From Streptomyces sp. Act143 (GTDB lineage: Bacteria; Actinomycetota; Actinomycetes; Streptomycetales; Streptomycetaceae): a DNA stretch of 64,000 nucleotides. Under the pieces are notes generated by a model, which saw only the letters and a program-made list of their open reading frames with translations, had not been told where the DNA came from and did no database searches. The stretch covers positions 8,818,283-8,882,282 of the forward strand of contig NZ_QFRX01000001.1 in the NCBI RefSeq assembly GCF_003143935.1. Reading direction: 5' to 3'. Shown piece by piece: positions 16,856 through 25,149 of the stretch. Position numbers and translations under genes: made by a program. Position 1 is the first letter of the stretch. The number at the start of each line of letters is the position of its first letter.

Positions 16856-16927
16856 GGGCGATTAGCTCAGTGGGAGAGCGCTTCGTTCACACCGAAGAGG
16901 TCACTGGTTCGAACCCAGTATCGCCCA
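16856..16927 (+). tRNA. tRNA-Val (CAC), second identical copy
   Basis: All 72 nt match the copy at 6672-6743, including anticodon loop TTCACAC. Identity stops soon after the CCACCGG immediately downstream. The two copies are in the same orientation, 10.2 kb apart. Confidence 0.97.
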
Positions 16928-16935
16928 CCGGGAGA

Positions 16936-16970
16936 AAGCCGGTCCGCGTCACGCGGACCGGCTTCTTTTT
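16936..16970 (+). terminator. Rho-independent terminator after tRNA-Val
   Basis: 12-bp perfect stem AAGCCGGTCCGC / GCGGACCGGCTT with a GTCAC loop, followed by CTTTTT. One of the few canonical T-tract terminators in the window. Confidence 0.9.
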
Positions 16971-16989
16971 GTCCCGTCCCGCGCTGTTC

Positions 16990-17718
16990 TCAGGCGGCTG
17001 CCGCCGGCAGGTCCGGGCGCAGCGGCCACGACGGGTCCACCGCCTCCTCGCTGCCACTGCGCGCGAACCACGCCTGAAGGCCGCGCGCCTGCGCCGCGTG
17101 CCACCCGGTCTGGAGGTTGTGCAGCTCCACCGGGTTCAGCCGCTCCAGCCGGGCCGCGAACCGGCGGCCGACCGCCCGGACGACCTCCAGCGCGGCCAGG
17201 GCGTCCGCCGCGGCGTCATGCGCGCCGTCCAGCGTGATGCCGTAGTGCGCGCACAGGTCGGTCAGGGTGCGGCGGCCCTTGCGGTAGCGGTCCAGGTGCT
17301 TGTCCAAAACCCGCGGATCGAGGACCAGCAACGGCGAGGACTCGAACCAGCGGTCCAGGGACGAGGCGCGGTGGCGGCGCAACTCCCGGTCCAGGAGCGT
17401 CAGATCGAACGGTGCGTTCATCACCACCAACGGGCGCCCCGCGGACGCCTGTTCGCCCAGCTGCTCCGCTATCTCGTACACCACCGGCGCCGGCCAGCGG
17501 CCGTTGCGCTGAAGGTGTTCGTCCGTCAGCCCGTGCACCGCCGTCGCGCCCTCGGGCACCGGCACACCCGGGTTCACCAGCCAGCGGCTCACCCGCGGCC
17601 GGGTGCCCGGGGCGTCCTGGACGACGACGGCGGCCGACACGATCCGGTCGGTCTCCACGTCGACGCCCGTCGTCTCCGTGTCGAAGGCGGCCAGGGGCCC
17701 CTCGTACCAGCACGTCAT
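16990..17718 (-). CDS. DEDDh 3'-5' exonuclease (DnaQ/RNase T superfamily)
   Basis: 242-residue exonuclease with the three Exo motifs: Exo I FDTETTG (residues 12-18; metal ligands D and E), Exo II region NAPFDLTLL near residue 101, and Exo III HDAAADALA near 167 with the catalytic His. The C-terminal 45 residues (WHAAQARGLQAWF) are typical of a stand-alone actinobacterial subfamily. It could trim DNA or RNA 3' ends; the substrate is not deducible. ATG 17718 gives the expected N-terminus. It is divergent from the DUF4365-like gene (168 bp between starts) and faces the tRNA terminator. Confidence 0.85.
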   Translation of the reverse strand: MTCWYEGPLAAFDTETTGVDVETDRIVSAAVVVQDAPGTRPRVSRWLVNPGVPVPEGATAVHGLTDEHLQRNGRWPAPVVYEIAEQLGEQASAGRPLVVMNAPFDLTLLDRELRRHRASSLDRWFESSPLLVLDPRVLDKHLDRYRKGRRTLTDLCAHYGITLDGAHDAAADALAALEVVRAVGRRFAARLERLNPVELHNLQTGWHAAQARGLQAWFARSGSEEAVDPSWPLRPDLPAAAA

Positions 17719-17886
17719 ACCAACACAACCCCTCGTTCACCCACGGCAGCTGACGCACCGTCTTCTGCCTGTTTGGTGATACCCGGGCTGTTTGCGCCGT
17801 ACGCCGGAAGGACACAACAGGAATACGGGTCTTTGCAGTTCAGAGACCCGGGGTTCGGATTCACCGAGCGTGGAAGGCTGTTGGTC

Positions 17887-18453
17887 ATGGCGATAGCGCA
17901 GCCCGAGCGGGGCGGGCTGCTGCCCGAACGCACGGGCCCCCTTCGCGGCACCCTCGCCACCACCGCCTGCATGGAGACCCTGCAGGTGGGCTATCTGCAC
18001 GCCGTCGCCGCGGCGGCCGGCTGCTCGCTGTCGCAGCCCTTTCCGGACAACGGCATCGACTGGCACGTCAGCCACGGCTCGCCGGGGCACACGGTCGACG
18101 ACGAGGTCACCATCAAGGTGCAGCTCAAGTGCACCTACCAGGTCGCGCCGAACCCACCCGGCCGGTTCTTCTCCTTCACGCTCGACAACGACCATCTGCG
18201 CAAGCTCGCGCGCACCCCCGTCTCGGTCCACAAGATCCTCGTGGTCATGCTCGTGCCGAGATCCCAGGACGACTGGCTGCGGGCCAGCCACGACCGCCTC
18301 GACCTCAGACACTGCTGCTACTGGGTCAACCTCGCCGGGCACCCCATCACCGGCCGGACCCGGACCACCGTGCGGATACCGACGCAACGCATCTTCGACG
18401 ACCGGGCGCTGTGCGAGATCATGACGCGGGTCGGGACGGGAGGCAGACCGTGA
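17887..18453 (+). CDS. DUF4365-like protein, possible PD-(D/E)XK-type fold
   Basis: 188-residue protein. After a poorly conserved 20-residue leader comes a helix (TTACMETLQVGYLHAVAAAAG), then NGIDWHVS near residue 57 and VTIKVQLKCT near 75. That order (helix, Asp in a beta strand, then a strand ending Q-x-K) resembles the PD-(D/E)XK nuclease core with Gln replacing Glu, as reported for some DUF4365 and restriction-like domains. The nuclease idea is inference. ATG 17887 is the first good start; the long upstream open frame crosses the tRNA and is not coding. The stop overlaps the next start by 4 bp (GTGA), so the two products are probably made together. Confidence 0.68.
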   Translation: MAIAQPERGGLLPERTGPLRGTLATTACMETLQVGYLHAVAAAAGCSLSQPFPDNGIDWHVSHGSPGHTVDDEVTIKVQLKCTYQVAPNPPGRFFSFTLDNDHLRKLARTPVSVHKILVVMLVPRSQDDWLRASHDRLDLRHCCYWVNLAGHPITGRTRTTVRIPTQRIFDDRALCEIMTRVGTGGRP

Positions 18454-19679
18454 CCCACCGCCCCGTGGAGGAGCCCCTGCGGCCGGTGCGGCCGCACCCC
18501 GTCGACGCCGCCGCCTGGAACCGCGCCCCGGCCCCGGACGAGGTCGACCCCGCCGTGCTCAGCGCCCTGCTGCACCGGCACGGCTGGCAGCGCCGCGGCG
18601 GCGCCCCCGGACGCTACGGCCGCTGGACCCCGCCGGGACCGGGCACCGGCGGCACCAGCCTGCTCGTCCCCGAGAGCCGTGCCTTCCCCGACAGCGACGA
18701 CCTGCTCGGCGAGGCGCTCGTCGCCCTCGCCCGCAGCGGCACGCCCTCCGCGCGCGAGGTCCTCATCGGCCTCGCCGTGCCCAGCGACGAGATCCGCTGG
18801 TGGCGGGACGTTCCGGCCGGACCCGCCGGGGCCGCGCCCTGGACTGCGGAGGAACACCTGCGTGCCGCCGCCCGCCAGATGCTGCTGGCCGGCGCCCTCG
18901 CCACCCGCGCGCGTGCCGGCTACTACGGCGCCCGGCACCGCCGCGCCGCCGCCGGCCTGCTGGAGAGCGTCCTCGTCGGCACCGCGACCGACGGCCGGCT
19001 CACCGCCTTCGTGCCCGTCGGCGCCGGGCGCCCCCTCGCCGTACGCCTCCACCAGGCCCTGTACGCCACCCGCGAGGCCATCGACTACCAGCGGGCCACC
19101 GGTGGCATGGACGCCTTCGACGGGGCCGTCGAGGCAGGTGTGAGCCGCGAGCTCACCGAGGCCCTGGTCGCGCTCGTGCGCGGTACGGAAGGTGCGCGCA
19201 TCGCCGTGGACTGGGCGCCGGCCGCGGGGGTCCCCGAGGGCTGCGCCGCCTCCGGGGAGCCCGTCGAGTTCTCGCCCGGCGACCTGCCGGCGCTGCGCGA
19301 GGCCGGGGCCCGCTATCTGCGCGAGGAGCCGTCCGTGCCGGTGCGGGTCACCGGGACCGTGGTGCGGATGCGCAGGTCGGGGCCGCGTGGGGACGGCAGC
19401 GTACGGCTGCGGGTGATCGCCGGAGTCGAGGTGCCGCACGTCCGGCTGACCCTGGACGAGGAGGCGTACCGGATCGCCGGACACGCGCACCTCGTCGGGC
19501 TGCCGGTGCGGGTGCACGGGCGGCTGGAGAGCCGGGGTGGCTTCCGCAGGCTCACCGGCGCCTCGGGGGTCGTACCCGTGCAGGTCGACGAGGCGGAGCG
19601 GGACCGGCTGATGAAGTCCCTCCAGGAGAACCTCGACTTCTTCGAGGAGGCCTGCGGCGGGGAGTACGACGGGGAGTGA
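18450..19679 (+). CDS. Uncharacterised protein coupled to the DUF4365 gene
   Basis: 409-residue soluble protein that I do not recognise. The N-terminal part is Pro/Arg-rich, with RYGRWTPPGPG and GTSLLVPESRAFPDSDDLL segments; a central Ala-rich helical region follows (residues about 130-270). A C-terminal beta-rich domain (about 295-385; VPVRVTGTVVRM ... GLPVRVHGRLE ... FRRLTGASGV) has the strand pattern of an OB fold. A short acidic tail follows (NLDFFEEACGGEYDGE). Start GTG 18450 overlaps the DUF4365 stop. Coupling to that gene suggests a complex or a shared pathway; no catalytic motif is visible. Confidence 0.65.
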   Translation: MTHRPVEEPLRPVRPHPVDAAAWNRAPAPDEVDPAVLSALLHRHGWQRRGGAPGRYGRWTPPGPGTGGTSLLVPESRAFPDSDDLLGEALVALARSGTPSAREVLIGLAVPSDEIRWWRDVPAGPAGAAPWTAEEHLRAAARQMLLAGALATRARAGYYGARHRRAAAGLLESVLVGTATDGRLTAFVPVGAGRPLAVRLHQALYATREAIDYQRATGGMDAFDGAVEAGVSRELTEALVALVRGTEGARIAVDWAPAAGVPEGCAASGEPVEFSPGDLPALREAGARYLREEPSVPVRVTGTVVRMRRSGPRGDGSVRLRVIAGVEVPHVRLTLDEEAYRIAGHAHLVGLPVRVHGRLESRGGFRRLTGASGVVPVQVDEAERDRLMKSLQENLDFFEEACGGEYDGE

Positions 19680-19680
19680 T

Positions 19681-19743
19681 GGGGCTGGTGCCGGGCGGGG
19701 CTGCCGGGGCTGATCGGGGAGGGTGCTGGGTGGGGGCGCGGGG
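19681..19743 (+). other. G-tract cluster, potential G-quadruplex, upstream of thrS
   Basis: Nine runs of three to five G on the plus strand (19681, 19693, 19697, 19706, 19716, 19721, 19728, 19732, 19740). From 19693 onward all linkers are 1-6 nt, which satisfies the usual quadruplex rule several times over. It begins two bases after the stop of the preceding gene and would be in its 3' untranslated RNA, 170 bp before thrS. The remainder of this 229-bp gap has a TACGAT -10-like box at 19843-19848, which may serve thrS. Confidence 0.6.
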
Positions 19744-19908
19744 CTGGTCCGTCAGGGCGTGGGCGGGACTGCGGGCACTGATCGGGGAGAGTGGCGGGCG
19801 GGGCTGTGGGGACTGATTTCGCGGTCCGCGGGTGCGGGTCGGTACGATCCCAGTCATGCGCGCGCTCCTGGTATGGCGCCGCACCCCACCTTCAGTCAGG
19901 AGAAACCG

Positions 19909-21885
<1,977 letters not shown>

Positions 21886-21902
21886 TCGCCCTCCGGCGCA
21901 CC

Positions 21903-21938
21903 AGGCCCTCGGGAGGTTCAGCTTCCCGGGGGCCTTTC
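21903..21938. terminator. Bidirectional terminator thrS / channel gene
   Basis: 12-bp stem (21903-21914 with 21924-21935, one G-T pair) followed by TTT. The loop contains the stop codon of the convergent channel gene, so both genes share the structure. Confidence 0.75.
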
Positions 21939-22631
21939 GTCGTCCTCCCGCGAGAACACCTGGAGCAGCCACGAGGCGAACGTTCCGGTGACCGCGCCGA
22001 GCAGGGCCAGGCCGATGGCCATCATGCCGACGGCGATCAGCCGGCCGACCGGGGTGACGGGGGCGACGTCGCCGTAGCCGACGGTCGCGAGGGTGGCGCA
22101 GGTCCACCACACGGCGTCCCCGAAGGTCCGCATGCTCGCATCGGCGGCCCCGCGTTCCTGCTGGTAGACGGCGAGCGCGCCGGAGAAGCCGAGCAGGATC
22201 GTCGACAGTCCGGCGTACACCATCACGCGCGCGTGCAGCGCGAGCCGGGGCCGCCCGTGCCGTCGCTGGACCGCCTCGTAGACCTTGACGACCCGCAGCG
22301 GGCGCAGCAGCGGCAGCGCCAGCACCACCGTGTCCAGCCAGTGCGTCCGGACGAACCGCGGCCCCTGCCCGCTGAGCCGCCAGCGGACCGCGTAGTCGAC
22401 CGCGAACAGCGTCCAGGCGGCCAGCGTCACGGCGAGGCAGAGGTCCAGCCAGACATCGGCCAGGCCGTGCGCCAGGACGCGGATCGCGTACGAGGCGAGG
22501 AAGAGCAGCGATGCCACGGCGAGCGGGACCTCGGTGCGCTGCTCCCAGCGGGCCTGCCGGGTGGCCCCGGCCACGCCGAGGGGGAACCCGGCGCCCTGCT
22601 CCGAGCGGTCCTTGCGGCTGTCAGCGTCCAC
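21918..22631 (-). CDS. Potassium channel-like protein
   Basis: 237-residue membrane protein with a canonical K+ selectivity filter TVGYGD (residues 183-188) between two helices. Ahead of the pore are three hydrophobic helices and an arginine-spaced segment (LLRPLRVVKVYEAVQRR, about 113-129) that looks like a reduced S4 voltage sensor, so this is a six-helix-type channel monomer expected to form tetramers in the plasma membrane. The C-terminus is short and acidic with no RCK domain. GTG 22631 is chosen over the far upstream ATG at 22712, which would overlap the divergent HIT gene start. Confidence 0.82.
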   Translation of the reverse strand: MDADSRKDRSEQGAGFPLGVAGATRQARWEQRTEVPLAVASLLFLASYAIRVLAHGLADVWLDLCLAVTLAAWTLFAVDYAVRWRLSGQGPRFVRTHWLDTVVLALPLLRPLRVVKVYEAVQRRHGRPRLALHARVMVYAGLSTILLGFSGALAVYQQERGAADASMRTFGDAVWWTCATLATVGYGDVAPVTPVGRLIAVGMMAIGLALLGAVTGTFASWLLQVFSREDDERPPGS

Positions 22632-22710
22632 CCGGTCAGCTTCGCCCGGGAAGCCCGGGCCGTAACCCCGCCGACACGCCGAGAACGGGCGAAGCCATAT
22701 GCTGCACTGC

Positions 22711-23256
22711 ATGACGAGTGAGCCGGAGCAGCAGTGGGGAGTGGGGACCCAGGACGCGTTCCAGCGTCTGTGGACGCCCCACCGGATGGCCTACATCCAG
22801 GGCGAGAACAAGCCGACCGGCCCGGGCGCCGACGACGGCTGCCCCTTCTGCTCCATCCCGGCCAAGTCCGACGAGGACGGTCTGATCGTCCGGCGCGGCG
22901 AGCAGGTGTACGCGGTGCTGAACCTCTACCCGTACAACGGCGGCCATCTGATGGTCGTGCCCTACCGGCACGTGGCCGACTACACCGATCTCACGGACGC
23001 CGAGACCGCGGAGCTGGCCGTGCTGACCAAGCAGGCGATGACGGCCCTGCGCACCGCCTCCGGTGCGCACGGCTTCAACATCGGCATGAACCAGGGCACG
23101 GTGGCGGGCGCCGGTATCGCCGCCCACCTGCACCAGCACATCGTGCCCCGCTGGGGCGGCGACACGAACTTCATGCCCGTCGTCGGCCACACCAAGGTGC
23201 TGCCGCAGCTGCTTGCCGACACCCGGAAGATGCTGGCGGACGCCTGGCCCGCGTAG
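22711..23256 (+). CDS. HIT-family nucleotide hydrolase/phosphorylase
   Basis: 181-residue protein with the histidine triad HLHQHIVPRW (His 139, 141, 143; 141 or 143 contacts the nucleotide phosphate) and a zinc-type CPFC at residues 44-47. The larger size and FNIGMNQG...AGIAAHLHQH order match the actinobacterial Ap4A phosphorylase-like HIT branch, acting on dinucleoside polyphosphates or similar nucleotides. ATG 22711 is chosen over 22699. There is almost no leader or ribosome-binding site (CATATGCT just upstream can act as a -10 box), so a leaderless transcript is possible. Divergent from the channel gene. Confidence 0.88.
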   Translation: MTSEPEQQWGVGTQDAFQRLWTPHRMAYIQGENKPTGPGADDGCPFCSIPAKSDEDGLIVRRGEQVYAVLNLYPYNGGHLMVVPYRHVADYTDLTDAETAELAVLTKQAMTALRTASGAHGFNIGMNQGTVAGAGIAAHLHQHIVPRWGGDTNFMPVVGHTKVLPQLLADTRKMLADAWPA

Positions 23257-23267
23257 CCGGCTACGCG
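23250..23267. terminator. Perfect 18-bp palindrome containing both stop codons
   Basis: CGCGTAGCCGGCTACGCG at the junction of two convergent genes. TAG of the HIT gene (23254-23256) and TAG of the minus-strand gene (23263-23261) sit symmetrically inside it. Likely a compact bidirectional terminator. Confidence 0.65.
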
Positions 23268-24928
23268 TCGTAGAGGTCGGCCTTCCGGGGCGAGGGGTCC
23301 TGCACCGCGGTGCTCAGGAACGCCGACCTCGCGCCGAACTTCTCCACGTCCACGCCGTTGTCCTCCAGGACCTTGATCGCCGCCGCGTGCACCACGCGCA
23401 GCACCGGTGTCGCGGCGCGCAGGGCGTCGTCGGCCATGAAGCGGTGGCGCCAGGGCTTGTCGGCCCAGACATGCCGCAGGCCGAACGGCTCGGGGAGGGC
23501 GATGGTGCCGCCGAGCCAGTTCAGCAGGGGCGGGTACCAGGTCAGCGGGGCGCGCACGGCCAGTCGTACGACCTCGTCCGTGGGGACCAGCGGCAGGTTG
23601 ACCTTGCGGGTCTCCCACGGCTTGAGCGACTTCGTGACCTCCTTGGTGGGGGCCTCGGACTTGCCCGTGAACAGGGAGTTCACCGGGCCGAGCGCGTGTC
23701 CGGTCACCTCGATGCGCAGTGTCTCGTGGAGGACGGTGACGGTGATCATCATGGTGAGGATCAGCTGGCCGTCCCAGAGGGTCCACTGCACGCCGAGGTA
23801 GTGCCGGTCGCCGCTGCCGAACTGCTGCTTGTTGCAGATGTCCTGTATCGAGTGCGGCCGGTGCTGGAACGCCTCGATGTCCGCCGACTGCTCGGTGCGG
23901 GCCACCGCCTTGGCGTTCTCGCCGATCGGCGTGACGATCCAGTGGCGTATGGAGGCCTTCGGGAAGCCGCCGGTGTTGATGGTGTTGCGCTCCAGCATGC
24001 GCAGCCGGGCCTCGATGTTGCGGATGACGTCCCAGCTGCGGAACGGGTGGATCTCCCGGGACGGGTCCGCCGGGGTGAGGTCCTCGGCGAGCTGCCAGCT
24101 GCCCCAGCGGGTACCCATGCCCAGGATGCCCTTGGGGCCGGCGTAGAAGACGTGGTTGGACTGCTGCTCGGCGCTGAGCCGGGCGAGGGACTGGCGCTTC
24201 TGCTCGGCCTGGGTCTCGCCGGGGCTGCTGGGCACCGCCTCGGGCACCTGGGCGCCGACGCTGCTGCCCGCGATCAGGCCGTCCCAGCGGGCGCGGAGGT
24301 CCTTCGCGGTGCTGTCGCAGATCTGCTTGGCCCAGAACCAGCCGATGACGGGTGCGACCACGCACGCGCGCGCGTACCAGCCCCAGAAGCCGGTGAACGG
24401 CATCTTGATCAGGAAGATGACGGCGAGCGCGCCGACGCCGACCAGCAGTGTCGTGGCCAGGGCGGAGGCGCGCTTGTTGGGGTTCTTGTCGATGGTGGTG
24501 CGGATCGCGAAGACCAGGAGCCAGATCAGGAGGCCGGGCAGGAACAGCACGCCGCACAGCAGCATCACGGTCGACAGCCGGCGGTCCCGGGCCCGGCGCA
24601 GGCGGTGCGCGGCCAGGCAGTGGTCGACCACGACCTGGGGTTCGGTGCCGAAGGACTGGATGAGGGGCTTGCGGCCCTCGCCGATCATGCGGTCGATGAC
24701 GGCCCGGGAGAACGCCTCACCGAGGTTGGGCTTGAACAGACCGCCCGTCCATCCCTGGCCTTCCGTGACCGTCGTCTCGTGCCATTCGTTGTTGGCCTTC
24801 TTGATGTCGTCGACCACGTTGTCCCGGTACGCCGCCGAGGCGAGGGCGAAGGTCGCCGTCTGGCTCTCGTCCCCCGTGCGGGGCACCTGTGGTCCGAAGA
24901 CGCTCTCGTAACCGGTCTCAACGGTCAT
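23261..24928 (-). CDS. Uncharacterised two- to four-helix membrane protein
   Basis: About 555 residues; not recognised. A soluble N-terminal region (1-105) containing WTGGLFKPNLGEAFSRAVIDRM precedes two pairs of hydrophobic helices (about 112-135 and 150-190). A large soluble C-terminal domain follows, with ARLRMLERNTINTGG near residue 310, a TRWGSWQLAEDLTP region near 280 and a repeated motif of Trp and Arg (PFRSWDVIRNIEARL). Near its end is a GARSAFLSTAVQDPSPRKADLYDA tail split by a basic patch. No known catalytic motif is seen. ATG 24928 follows GGGGGCGGG and begins the apparent homology. The 221 bp upstream to the EF-G-like gene hold no other feature that I can see. Confidence 0.65.
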   Translation of the reverse strand: MTVETGYESVFGPQVPRTGDESQTATFALASAAYRDNVVDDIKKANNEWHETTVTEGQGWTGGLFKPNLGEAFSRAVIDRMIGEGRKPLIQSFGTEPQVVVDHCLAAHRLRRARDRRLSTVMLLCGVLFLPGLLIWLLVFAIRTTIDKNPNKRASALATTLLVGVGALAVIFLIKMPFTGFWGWYARACVVAPVIGWFWAKQICDSTAKDLRARWDGLIAGSSVGAQVPEAVPSSPGETQAEQKRQSLARLSAEQQSNHVFYAGPKGILGMGTRWGSWQLAEDLTPADPSREIHPFRSWDVIRNIEARLRMLERNTINTGGFPKASIRHWIVTPIGENAKAVARTEQSADIEAFQHRPHSIQDICNKQQFGSGDRHYLGVQWTLWDGQLILTMMITVTVLHETLRIEVTGHALGPVNSLFTGKSEAPTKEVTKSLKPWETRKVNLPLVPTDEVVRLAVRAPLTWYPPLLNWLGGTIALPEPFGLRHVWADKPWRHRFMADDALRAATPVLRVVHAAAIKVLEDNGVDVEKFGARSAFLSTAVQDPSPRKADLYDA

Positions 24929-25149
24929 TCCCGCCCCCGATCGCCGCCACTGTCGCTCCTGCGGCCTTCCCGACTTGCTTGCTTCGCACACCTGTTGATC
25001 AGGTCATCAGCGTATCCGCAGCCACCGACATTCGTCGGCGGACGGCCGAAGCCGCCCGCCGACTCGGAGGGGAGCGTTCCACAAAGGTCCGGCGGAGGAG
25101 CAGTTGGAGTCTGCCCGGCGGTCAGGTGTGGAATGCCCGGTCTCAACTG

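Noticed and set aside
15769..17886. Long N-terminal extension of the DUF4365-like gene
   Set aside because: The open frame crosses the SRPBCC gene, the tRNA-Val gene and its terminator, so it cannot be a single coding region.
19744..19908. T-box leader for thrS
   Set aside because: No stem I / specifier or T-box antiterminator pattern could be made out, and the leader is short and G-rich.
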